From: Acidobacteriaceae bacterium KBS 89
GTDB taxonomy: Bacteria > Acidobacteriota > Terriglobia > Terriglobales > Acidobacteriaceae
Assembly (NCBI GenBank): GCA_000381605.1
Contig: KB906754.1
Coordinates: forward strand, 1,323,147 to 1,387,146
Length of the DNA: 64,000 nt
Direction of reading: 5' to 3'
In this document: in pieces, positions 38,021 through 46,249 of the stretch
How positions within the stretch are numbered: the stretch's first letter is position 1
Layout: every line of letters begins with the position of its first letter
Made by a program: the position numbers and the translations under genes
The notes under the pieces: generated by a model
The model's database searches: none
What the model was told of the DNA's origin: nothing
What the model saw: the letters and a program-made list of their open reading frames with translations, nothing else

Positions 38021-39019
38021 TTACTTGTGGTGCTTGCCTACTGAAATGGCAAGATCTTCTTTTACGTTGGGGTCGTAGTCTTCGAGTTCGGCGAGAAGGG
38101 CTGCATCGGAGAGATCGAGTGGATGGGAGTTTGCCCAGTCCGATTCGAGCGTCTTCTTGATGCGGTGGATGATGTGCTCGTCGTCGACCTGGATGGCGAG
38201 TTCGCGGCGGCTGTCGAAGCTGCCGGGTGCGAGATTGATGGAGCCTACAATGGCTCGGGCGTCGTCGGCGAGAATCAGCTTGGCGTGGAGCTTGATGTGC
38301 CGCAGCTTATGGATCTTGACTCCGAGATCCTGCAGGCAGCGCAGGCCGCTGACGCCTTCGATGAGCTTCTCTTTTTTGAGCGTGTGCGGCGGGCGTGCCA
38401 TGATGTGGATGGTGACGCCACGGGCGTGGGCGCGGATAAGGTGCTCGATGATGGTGGGGTCCTGGTAGCGCTCGTTCTGGAGCCACAGGGAGTGCTTGCT
38501 TGAGTCGATGAGCTTGCCGAGACGCTGACGGCCGTTGCCGACGCACCAGATGAGATGCGAGCCGTCGCCGCCGTCAAACTTCTTGCGATCCCAGTCTGCG
38601 TCGAAGCAATGCGCGACCTCGTCGACCTCGTGCTTGTGGCTGGTAACGATCGCGTAGTCGCGTGTCTCGGTCACGTTCTTGGTCTCCCAGTTAAGGGACT
38701 GGATGAAGGCAATGGCGTCGTCGATGACCATCGACTTCTCGTGCGTCACGTCGAATTCGGGATTGCTGTCCAAAACGTGGACGCCCCCTTCGGTGAGCTT
38801 CTTGCGGATATCGGCGTTCTCTTTCTCGCCGTCGCGCCGCTCGGGGTTGAGCATGATGCGCACGTCGACGCCACGATGCCGCGCTGCCACAACTGCGTCG
38901 AGGAGCTGGGGATCCGAGAAGATAAACATTTTGACGCGGATGGATCTTTGGGCCTGTGCAATGGCGTCGAGGATCGGCTTGGAGGTGTCGTCGGGTAGAA
39001 CGATGATGGAGCGGGACAT
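38021..39019 (-). CDS. Phospholipase D-like protein, 332 aa
   Basis: Two HxK(x4)D motifs are intact: THEKSMVIDDAIAFIQS in the first half and LHAKLILADDARAIVGS in the second. Each is followed by the usual N/S residue (SLNW and SINLAPGSFDSRREL). This is the cardiolipin synthase/phospholipase D fold. No signal peptide or membrane helix is visible, so a cytoplasmic or peripheral enzyme acting on phosphodiesters is likely. It is convergent with purM, with only 23 bases between stops. Confidence 0.88.
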   Translation of the reverse strand: MSRSIIVLPDDTSKPILDAIAQAQRSIRVKMFIFSDPQLLDAVVAARHRGVDVRIMLNPERRDGEKENADIRKKLTEGGVHVLDSNPEFDVTHEKSMVIDDAIAFIQSLNWETKNVTETRDYAIVTSHKHEVDEVAHCFDADWDRKKFDGGDGSHLIWCVGNGRQRLGKLIDSSKHSLWLQNERYQDPTIIEHLIRAHARGVTIHIMARPPHTLKKEKLIEGVSGLRCLQDLGVKIHKLRHIKLHAKLILADDARAIVGSINLAPGSFDSRRELAIQVDDEHIIHRIKKTLESDWANSHPLDLSDAALLAELEDYDPNVKEDLAISVGKHHK

Positions 39020-39282
39020 AATGTTCCTTTGCTAACTGGCCGGGCCCGTTTGGTGCGGGCCTGCAGGTGGATCGGGCCTTGCTTCTATGACACCACTTTA
39101 TCCGAAGTGGTGGGAGACTATCGTAGCGGAAAGCCCGGGCCGCTGCTCGCAGCTTTACTAACGCAAGCCGGAATGGTTCGAGCCTTCGGTGCGAACCGTG
39201 ACACCTTAACTCCCTACACGAATGCCGGAACCATAAGGCCGTGTGTTCTTATAGAGGCATCATTCCCCTTGGTAAGGATGTC

Positions 39283-41016
39283 ATGAAGATACGGGTCCGT
39301 CTTTGCTGTTTTCTCCTTCTGGTCACCATCTTCGGTGGCTCGTTGAGCGCCCAGACCGCGGCCACCACCGCGAAAGCTGCAGCTCAGAATTCCATGGATC
39401 GGGATTTGCTCGAGGTCACGATTCCGCAACTGGAGGAGATGTACCGGAACCATAAGTACACCGTCACCGAGGTCATGCATTGGTACATGGCCCGCATTGC
39501 CCGATACAACGGCATCTATCGCGCGGTGCAGAACCTCGACCTGGCGGGAGCGCTTGCCACGGCGGAGCAGGAGGATAAAGAAGCGGCGGCTGGCGGCAGC
39601 GGCTTTCATCGTGGCCCGCTGTGGGGCGTGCCGATCGTGACGAAGGCGAACACGAGCATCAAGGGCCTTATCACCACTGATGGCTGGAAGGGATACATGA
39701 TTCCCGGGCACGAGCTGATCGCGCCGAAGGATGCGACGATAGTTACGAAGTTGCGGGCGGCGGGGGCCATCATCATCGGGCAGACGAATATGCCCGACTT
39801 TGCGGCGAGTGATACCAATCGCAGCACCGCCTACGGGCGCACCGGCAACGCCTATGACGTTCGCTTCAGCCCGGGAGGCTCTTCGGGCGGTACTGTCACG
39901 GCGGTCACGGCCAACATGGCGGTGCTTGGCAATGGAACGGATACGGGCAACTCGATCCGGATGCCGTCGGCTACCAGTGCCGTCGTCGGCATCTTCCCAA
40001 CGCGCGGTCTGGTAAGCATCGCGGGCATCGCGCCGTTGGATTGGCTGCTCGACAACACCGGGCCGATCGCGCGCAATGTGACCGACGCCGTGATTGCGCT
40101 CGACGCGATGGCCGGAGAAGACCTAACAGACCCGCGGACGGCCGGCTCTGCTGCCAAGGCGCAGCCGGGGCCGTATACGCAGTATCTGAAGGCAGATGCG
40201 CTGAAGGGCAAACGCTTCGGTGTGCCGGCGTTCATTCTTTCGGGAGCGGGAATTCCGTTCCAGGGTATTCCGTCGTCGGCAACACCGGGCGAAGTGGCAA
40301 TGCAGACGGCTGACTCGGTGCTTCCGTTGCAGCCGGAGACTCGCGCGGCCTTTATGAAGGCGATCGAAGGGCTTCGCGCGGCCGGGGCGACGGTTGTCTT
40401 CGATGATTCGATTCTTCCCGACAGCTTTGCCGTAACGGTCGCTCGCGTTGGTACGGTGCCGTATATCCGCGAAGGCACGGAGAAGTTTCTCGCGGAGTAT
40501 GGGCCAGCCCAGTATCACTCGTCGGCAGAGTACGAGAAGGCCGTTGGTTCGCCGCTGCCGGCTACGATCATCGGCGTCAAAGATCCGAAGGCGCAGAAGG
40601 GGCGGCGCTCCGTAGCGCAGGCGTTGATTGAGAGCGATCCGGAGGCCGACGCCAATTTCTTTACTCCTCGGAAAAAGGCGCTTGAAGCCTACGACGCGAC
40701 GCTGGACCGGCTCCACCTCGACGGCTACGTTTACCCGGCGACACAGATGCCTCCGCCCGATGAGACGATGCCGCAGGACGGCCGCATCAGCGGAGGTCCG
40801 CACAGCGCGACGGGGTGGGTGAATATGATCGGCGTTCCCGCAGTTGTGGTTCCGGGCGGCTTCTATCCGGGCGGCCTGCCCTTCGGTCTGGAGATATCGG
40901 CCCGTTTGTGGAAGGACGGCGACCTGCTGGGGTGGGCGTATGCGTACGAGCAGGCCACGAAACACCGCAAGCCTCCCGTGCTGGTGGAACAGGGCCTGCT
41001 GCCGAACGCGCCATGA
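39283..41016 (+). CDS. Secreted amidase signature enzyme, 577 aa
   Basis: The start at 39283 gives signal peptide MKIRVRLCCFLLLVTIFGGSLSAQ and an aagga site upstream; the longer frame adds 14 unlikely residues. The Ser-Ser-Lys triad is present: K121 (PIVTKANTS), cis-S200 in SPGGSSGG, and nucleophile S224 in DTGNSIRMPS. An Asn replaces the second Gly of the usual DTGGS, next to the nucleophile. The C-terminus ends in the membrane-distal GLEISARLWKDGDLLGWAYA segment. The amide substrate is unknown; the location is periplasmic. It sits between a PLD gene and purN without a functional link. Confidence 0.92.
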   Translation: MKIRVRLCCFLLLVTIFGGSLSAQTAATTAKAAAQNSMDRDLLEVTIPQLEEMYRNHKYTVTEVMHWYMARIARYNGIYRAVQNLDLAGALATAEQEDKEAAAGGSGFHRGPLWGVPIVTKANTSIKGLITTDGWKGYMIPGHELIAPKDATIVTKLRAAGAIIIGQTNMPDFAASDTNRSTAYGRTGNAYDVRFSPGGSSGGTVTAVTANMAVLGNGTDTGNSIRMPSATSAVVGIFPTRGLVSIAGIAPLDWLLDNTGPIARNVTDAVIALDAMAGEDLTDPRTAGSAAKAQPGPYTQYLKADALKGKRFGVPAFILSGAGIPFQGIPSSATPGEVAMQTADSVLPLQPETRAAFMKAIEGLRAAGATVVFDDSILPDSFAVTVARVGTVPYIREGTEKFLAEYGPAQYHSSAEYEKAVGSPLPATIIGVKDPKAQKGRRSVAQALIESDPEADANFFTPRKKALEAYDATLDRLHLDGYVYPATQMPPPDETMPQDGRISGGPHSATGWVNMIGVPAVVVPGGFYPGGLPFGLEISARLWKDGDLLGWAYAYEQATKHRKPPVLVEQGLLPNAP

Positions 41017-41100
41017 TGGGTCGGCGTTCTCTGGCCTGACCGGGCGTGTGTTCGCGACGCGTCTGGAATCTCGCCTAAAATCGAAGAAAGGAAATCTGAC

Positions 41101-41736
41101 ATGCAGCGTCTGGGCATACTCCTCTCCGGCAGAGGTTCGAACTTTCTTGCAATCGCGAACGCAATTCGCGAAAATCGCCTGATTGGCGCGGAGATCGCCG
41201 TGGTGCTTTCCAATATCGAAGACGCGCTTGGACTCACCGCTGCCCACGCGCTCAACCTGCCGGCCTTCGCGATACCCTCTGCCGGCCGCAAGCGTGCCGA
41301 ACATGACGCCGAGATCATCGCGCGCCTCCATCAGCACAGAGTCGATCTCGTCTGCCTGGCGGGTTACATGCGCATCATATCGCCGGCGTTCATCGCGGCA
41401 TTCCCCAATCGCATCCTCAATGTCCACCCATCGCTGCTGCCCGCATTTCCCGGCCTCGACGCGCAACAACAGGCCTTCGATTATGGCGCCAAAGTGGCCG
41501 GTTGCACTGTGCACTTCGTCGACGAGGCCGTCGACCACGGAGTGATCATTCTGCAAAAGACCGTACCTGTGAACGATGACGACACCGCCGAGACCCTATC
41601 GGCGCGCATTCTGGAGCAGGAGCACATCGCCTATACGGAAGCGATCGCTCGGGTCCTTGGCGGCAACTACGCTATCCAGGGTCGCCGCTTTCTTCATCGT
41701 AATGGTGAAACAAACGGATCGCGCCGACATACGTAA
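41101..41736 (+). CDS. purN: Phosphoribosylglycinamide formyltransferase, 211 aa
   Basis: Transfers a formyl group from 10-formyl-THF to GAR in purine synthesis. The phosphate loop is LLSGRGSNFLAI (8-19), and the catalytic run is MRIISPAFIAAFPNRILNVH with NVHPSLLPAFPGLDA and its His. The closing segment is VDEAVDHGVIILQKTVPVN. Full length for the family. The formyl donor pathway enzyme FolD is encoded 2 kb away on the other strand. Confidence 0.96.
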   Translation: MQRLGILLSGRGSNFLAIANAIRENRLIGAEIAVVLSNIEDALGLTAAHALNLPAFAIPSAGRKRAEHDAEIIARLHQHRVDLVCLAGYMRIISPAFIAAFPNRILNVHPSLLPAFPGLDAQQQAFDYGAKVAGCTVHFVDEAVDHGVIILQKTVPVNDDDTAETLSARILEQEHIAYTEAIARVLGGNYAIQGRRFLHRNGETNGSRRHT

Positions 41737-41764
41737 CGAATTGCATTACAAATAGACGGGCCTT

Positions 41765-42988
41765 CTAGCTTAGGTGGCCGGGCTGCTCGGTCGCGTCGCT
41801 CAGTTTCACCTTGACGTCGATCTTTCGCCGTCCCCGGAAGACAGTAAGGGTCACCTCGTCGCCTGCCTGATGAGAGTTCATCGCGGCGGCAAGGTCCTGC
41901 GTGTTGGCGATCTCCTGCCCATCCATTGCGATGATCAGGTCGCCGCCCGCCATCACGGGCATGTTGCCCAGATAGCCTGCCCGCTGGGTGCCGCCGTGCA
42001 GGCCAGCCCTTTCAGCAGCGCCACCGGGCAGCACGCGCTGAATCAGTACTCCGTAGTCGGCGGCCAATCCAATCTGTTCGGCGATGTCCGGTCCGATCGG
42101 CAGGGTTGAGATATCGAGCGATGGCCTGCGCACGCGGCCATACTTGGCGAAATCAGCGATCACTGCCTTTGCGGTATTCACTGGAATCGCAAAGCCGATA
42201 CCCGAGGACTGGTCCGCGCCATTGTTGGCGATCAGAGTCGTGATGCCGATCACCTCGCCACGCGAGTTCAACAGAGGCCCGCCCGAGTTGCCGGGATTCA
42301 CCGCTGCATCAGTCTGAATCGCATCCTCAATGGGATTGTTGTTCGGCCCGCGGATTGAGCGAATCGCCGAGATGATGCCGCGCGTCATCGTGCCCGACAG
42401 GCCGAACGGATTGCCAATCGCGTACACTCGCTGGCCGACGATCAGGCCTGTCGACTCCGCCAGCGTCGCCGGCTGCAGGTTCGGCACATTGTTGATCTGC
42501 AGAAGCGCGAGATCGTGTCCCTTATCGACTCCGACGACCGTCGCCTTGTACTTGTGCTTGTCGGAGAGCGTCACCTCAACCTTCTGGGCGTTGTCGATGA
42601 CGTGGTTGTTGGTGAGGATGTGTCCCTCTTTGTCGAGGACGAATCCGGAGCCCTGGCCCTGCTGTGGCACCGCGCCATAAAAGAAGTCGAATGCCACAGC
42701 TGTCGAGGTAATGTTGACCACCGAGGGCAGGGCCTTCTTGTAGACGGCAATGTTCTGCTGTTCTTCCGAATCGTAGGCGGGCGCAGCAGAGGCCTGGGTC
42801 AGCTCAAAGCTCCCCTTCGGCCCGCTGACGGCAGCCGTGTTGGTGCCCGGCTCGGCGATTACAGGCGGTGCTGCATGATGCACCCAGGGCGCAAACGGAC
42901 TCGTCGACCCGACGTGAGTCGTCAGATAGTAGAAGCCAGAGAGAATGAGGACCACAAGGAGTACGGGACGCAATTTCATCGTGTGCAC
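41765..42988 (-). CDS. HtrA/DegP-type trypsin-like serine protease with PDZ domain, 407 aa
   Basis: An N-terminal signal anchor (about 4-24) puts the protease in the periplasm. The triad is H129 (ILTNNHVID), D159 (KGHDLALLQ) and S235 (NPGNSGGPLL). A single PDZ domain at about 280-395 ends DEVTLTVFRGRRKIDVKVKL. One PDZ domain places it nearer DegS/HhoA than DegP. The inner ATG at 42979 is an equally good start. It is a quality-control protease for misfolded envelope proteins; the regulator is not seen. Confidence 0.93.
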   Translation of the reverse strand: MHTMKLRPVLLVVLILSGFYYLTTHVGSTSPFAPWVHHAAPPVIAEPGTNTAAVSGPKGSFELTQASAAPAYDSEEQQNIAVYKKALPSVVNITSTAVAFDFFYGAVPQQGQGSGFVLDKEGHILTNNHVIDNAQKVEVTLSDKHKYKATVVGVDKGHDLALLQINNVPNLQPATLAESTGLIVGQRVYAIGNPFGLSGTMTRGIISAIRSIRGPNNNPIEDAIQTDAAVNPGNSGGPLLNSRGEVIGITTLIANNGADQSSGIGFAIPVNTAKAVIADFAKYGRVRRPSLDISTLPIGPDIAEQIGLAADYGVLIQRVLPGGAAERAGLHGGTQRAGYLGNMPVMAGGDLIIAMDGQEIANTQDLAAAMNSHQAGDEVTLTVFRGRRKIDVKVKLSDATEQPGHLS

Positions 42989-43086
42989 GACCTAGTCTAT
43001 TTCCAATGCAGGTGTAGCCTGCCAATACTACGATTGTATCGAGCTATCCGTTCCCCGGTTGTCCTGGGGCTGTAACCTTCGCTCAA

Positions 43087-43779
43087 TCAATGACCTGACG
43101 GTTTGTCCGACTCACTGGCCGCTGCTTTCAGCATGGGCCAAAGCTGATCGACCTGCCACTCCAGCTCCTTCAATCCGTCGCCGTTGGTTAGCACGTAGTC
43201 GCACAGGCCGCTCTTCTGCTCGTCCGAGATCTGCTGCGCCAGCCTTCGCCGCGCCTCCTCTTCAAGCTCGGTCTTTCGCTCAGCCGTCATCTCTTCTCCT
43301 GCGGCACAACGAGCAATAAATCGTGCGATCTTCACCTCTTCGGGCGCCGTGACGAGAATGATCCGATCGAACCGGCCAGCCCAGCGTTTGCCCTCGGCGG
43401 CCTGCGTGCCACCATAGTTGGTTTCGAAGATTAGCGCAGATTCCACGATCACGACTGCCTTCGGGTCCTGCGCAAATATCGCCTCGCTTAGCTCCGCCTG
43501 CCGCGCAATTACCGCGGGATGAACGATAGCGTTCAGCTCTTCAACGCGCCCGTCGGCGAAGGCGATCTTCGCCAGCGTGCCGCGGTCCAGCCGTCCGTCG
43601 GGAAGCACCACATCTTTGCCGAAGTGGTCGACGATGGCCGAGTAGACCGGCTGCCCGGGCTCCATCAGCTCGCGTCCGATGGCGTCGGACTGAAAGACGT
43701 ATGAGCCGTGCGCCGCAAACAACCTCGCCGCAGTGGACTTCCCGCTTCCCAGCCCTCCTGTAAGGCCAACACGCAACAT
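43087..43779 (-). CDS. coaE: Dephospho-CoA kinase, 230 aa
   Basis: The last step of coenzyme A synthesis, phosphorylating the 3'-OH of dephospho-CoA. The P loop GLTGGLGSGKST is at 5-16. The DAIGRELMEPG and VIVESALIFETNYG segments are family marks, and RIILVTAPEEVKIARFIAR is the lid region. Slightly longer than E. coli (206 aa) through a C-terminal tail. It follows folD on the same strand with five bases between, so the pair is an operon. Confidence 0.94.
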   Translation of the reverse strand: MLRVGLTGGLGSGKSTAARLFAAHGSYVFQSDAIGRELMEPGQPVYSAIVDHFGKDVVLPDGRLDRGTLAKIAFADGRVEELNAIVHPAVIARQAELSEAIFAQDPKAVVIVESALIFETNYGGTQAAEGKRWAGRFDRIILVTAPEEVKIARFIARCAAGEEMTAERKTELEEEARRRLAQQISDEQKSGLCDYVLTNGDGLKELEWQVDQLWPMLKAAASESDKPSGH

Positions 43780-43784
43780 GGCGG

Positions 43785-44729
43785 CTATCGTTTCTCCGTG
43801 GAGATTCCGCGACGCAGCTTCGCCGCAGTCACTGTGTTCTGCATAAGCATTGCAATCGTCAAGGCGCCAACGCCGCCAGGGACTGGCGTGTAGGCTCCGG
43901 CCCGCGCAAACGCCGCGGGATGAATGTCCCCAACCACAACTGAGCCGCGCTTCGCGAGGGTCGCGGCCCGCTCCGCATCTCCCGGAAAGAATTCCTCCAC
44001 GTCAGCAGAATCGGTGATCCGATTGATCCCAACATCGATCAGCGTCGCTCCAGGCTTCACCATATCGGCGCTCACAAAGCCAGGACGTCCGATGGCCGCA
44101 ACCAAGATATCAGCCGATTGCGTGAACTTCGCGAGATCTGCTGTCTTGCTATGACAAATCGTTACCGTCGCCGAAGCATTCACAAGCATCATCGCAGAAG
44201 GTTTGCCAACGATGTCCGACCGGCCCACGACGACCGCGTTCTGACCAGCCACCGGCAGATTGCTGCGGCGCAAAATCTCCATGATTCCCGCTGGTGTGCA
44301 GGGCGCGAGTCCTGGCTGGCCGCTCTGCAACCGGCCCACATTGACAGGATGGAAACCGTCGACGTCCTTGTCCGGCGAGACCGCCTCGAGCAGCCGCTTC
44401 GTATCAACATGCTTTGGCAGGGGCAGCTGGATCAGGATGCCGTCGATGTCGTCGCGCGCGTTGAGCTCGGATACCAGGGCTAGCATCTCGGTAGTCGTAA
44501 TGCTCTCGGGCGGCGTTAGCATCTCGCTGAAGATGCCCAGTTCCCCGCAGGTCTTTACCTTGCTGCGAACGTAGATTTGCGATGCTGGCACCTCGCCGAC
44601 GAGAATCACCGCAAGACCTGGAACGATGCCGCGCCTCACCAGAGCCTGCACCTCGGCTGCGACCTCGGCCTTAATCTCACTAGCAATTGCAATGCCATTT
44701 AAAATTCGCGGTTTCGTCATCTCCTCCAT
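43785..44729 (-). CDS. folD: Bifunctional methylenetetrahydrofolate dehydrogenase/cyclohydrolase, 314 aa
   Basis: Interconverts 5,10-methylene-THF and 10-formyl-THF, feeding purine formylation. It opens MEEMTKPRILNGIAIASEIK. The catalytic region is SKVKTCGELGIFSEMLTPP, then DGILIQLPLPKHVDTKRLLE, then DKDVDGFHPVN. The NADP site is VVVGRSDIVGKPSAMMLV. The start is the ATG at 44729 or 44720; the upstream open frame to 45023 has no family sequence and opposes a small gene at 44784. Confidence 0.96.
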   Translation of the reverse strand: MEEMTKPRILNGIAIASEIKAEVAAEVQALVRRGIVPGLAVILVGEVPASQIYVRSKVKTCGELGIFSEMLTPPESITTTEMLALVSELNARDDIDGILIQLPLPKHVDTKRLLEAVSPDKDVDGFHPVNVGRLQSGQPGLAPCTPAGIMEILRRSNLPVAGQNAVVVGRSDIVGKPSAMMLVNASATVTICHSKTADLAKFTQSADILVAAIGRPGFVSADMVKPGATLIDVGINRITDSADVEEFFPGDAERAATLAKRGSVVVGDIHPAAFARAGAYTPVPGGVGALTIAMLMQNTVTAAKLRRGISTEKR

Positions 44730-44783
44730 GGTATCGCGCTCTGTCTCTGTTCTGCCTCGAAGCCGATTCGCTAAGATAAACGC

Positions 44784-44963
44784 ATGGCCGCACATGCACT
44801 GACGACAGAGGACCTGCGATGGCTCGTATGCCCGGTCTGCCGTCGGTCTCTGCTGTTTGAAGAACGCGTGATCCAATGCCAGGGTTGTGGCAGGCGTTAT
44901 CCTATCGTCGATGGAATTCCTGTCCTGCTGGCGGACCGTACCATATCTGCATCTAATCCATGA
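44784..44963 (+). CDS. Trm112-family (UPF0434-like) zinc-binding protein, 59 aa
   Basis: Reads MAAHALTTEDLRWLVCPVCR, with a CPVC pair (16-19) and a CQGCG pair (32-36), then YPIVDGIPVLLADRTI. This is the full small Trm112/UPF0434 fold: a zinc ribbon plus a small beta cap. Trm112 proteins activate methyltransferases in eukaryotes and archaea; bacterial members are uncharacterised. The gene lies divergent from folD, with its ATG 55 bases from the folD start. No strong ribosome binding site is visible (aagataaac). Confidence 0.8.
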   Translation: MAAHALTTEDLRWLVCPVCRRSLLFEERVIQCQGCGRRYPIVDGIPVLLADRTISASNP

Positions 44964-45124
44964 ACGGCTTTGAAACTTCCTGCCTTGTCGCATCGTAGAG
45001 TTAGTAGTTGACGCATAGGACACAACGAATAAACGGGTTTCGTTTGAGTTATCTGAGGCGCTGTTTTCTTTCTTCGCGTCTAATAATCAAAAAGTGTGTC
45101 CCAACTCGTGCACGGGAGCAGCAG

Positions 45125-45373
45125 ATGACAATGGCTAAGATCGCCCATGTCGAGAAATTCGCCGCAGCTGATCTCACCGGTCTTCGTGAAGACCTGATGA
45201 AATCGGGTCTCGACTCCTGGCAGGCCGCCGATCTCATCAGCAGCTTCCTTGCTGCCCGCGGCTACGGAGTCTCGACACAGGACGCCCGCACAGCTGCGTT
45301 CCGAATGGAGTCCATCAGCTGCTCTCTGCGCTGCTTGCAGGAAGAGCTGGAGAAAATCGCCCAGGTCATGTGA
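45125..45373 (+). CDS. Small conserved-type hypothetical protein, 82 aa
   Basis: The start at 45125 follows GGGAG six bases upstream. The protein is helical and amphipathic: MTMAKIAHVEKFAAADLTGL, then SGLDSWQAADLISSFLAARG, then a Cys-bearing tail SISCSLRCLQEELEKIAQVM. No known domain is recognised. It stands alone between folD/Trm112 and the frameshifted secreted gene. Confidence 0.6.
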   Translation: MTMAKIAHVEKFAAADLTGLREDLMKSGLDSWQAADLISSFLAARGYGVSTQDARTAAFRMESISCSLRCLQEELEKIAQVM

Positions 45374-45524
45374 GAGCACGGTCTTCCGCGCCTCATTTTC
45401 AAGATTGCACCAAACACTCTCTCCAGATTCGAGACAGAAACCCCTTAGCCCCCCCGACGAATATCTGCCGTGATACCTCACAATATTTCTCTTCAAGAGA
45501 GCCCCGTTCGACTACGCTGTTTCC

Positions 45525-46183
45525 ATGCCCGGCAGCTCTCCGCATATGCTCCTTGCTGAACTCCTGCTGGCGCTGCTTTGTGCCTCGCCATCTCTTACCG
45601 CTCAGCAATCCGAGTCGCACCAACCGGAGAAGTCGACCCTCGCCACTGGAATCGACCGGCTGGCTGGTCAGGAAGCGACCTCTCACATTCAGTACGTTCG
45701 CCTCGTCCTCGCCGGCACACTTCATACCCCATCCCCGCCCAATTCTCCCCTGCCGTCACCCGCGCCAACGTTGATCGCGCAGTGCACCCTGCGGCCGAGC
45801 GTCAAGTCCTACTTTGAGCTCTTCGCGAACTTCGGCGGCGCCACTGATCTCGCGTTCTACCCTCCGTGGACTCCAGTCTCCAATGCGGATCTCTTCCCTC
45901 CCCGCACAAGCAAAGTCCTGTTGACGATGGAGTTTCTCGGCTACACCCACGTCAAACCCGTCCGCCGTCAGTGGGAGATCCCCGTCCTGACGCCAGGGAG
46001 TACCGCTACAACACTCCCGGGGGCGGTTCTTCCAATCTTGAGGACGTAACCTACTACCTCCGCTACCTGCTGGCTCTTCCGACGCTCCGTCTCACACTCG
46101 ATGATCGTTCGGTCGACTTCCTCACCACTCCGCTGCTCGATGAGATCCGCAAAGAGCCGCTCTGCCGCGCCGCTGCGCTCTAA
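45525..46183 (+). pseudogene. Secreted protein of unknown function with one frameshift
   Basis: The first frame starts with a probable signal segment (SSPHMLLAELLLALLCASPS). It then carries a domain with IQYVRLVLAGTLHT, CTLRPSVKSYFELFANFGGA and PPRTSKVLLTMEFLGYTHVK. It breaks at the GGG run 45996-45998. The next frame continues sensibly: EYRYNTPGGGSSNLEDVTYY, then LRYLLALPTLRLTLDDRSVD and EIRKEPLCRAAAL. Adding one G makes a 219-aa protein. No enzyme motif is seen. A sequencing indel in a G run is as likely as a true lesion. Confidence 0.7.
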
Positions 46184-46249
46184 CAGCTGAACTCTCCCCC
46201 GGCAACGCGCGACCAACTCCCCTACCATCACCTCGGTGCATAATCAATC

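Noticed and set aside
43785..45023. A 412-codon version of folD with a 98-residue leader
   Set aside because: The leader has no family sequence and lies opposite the Trm112-like gene and its upstream region; the start near 44729 is preferred.
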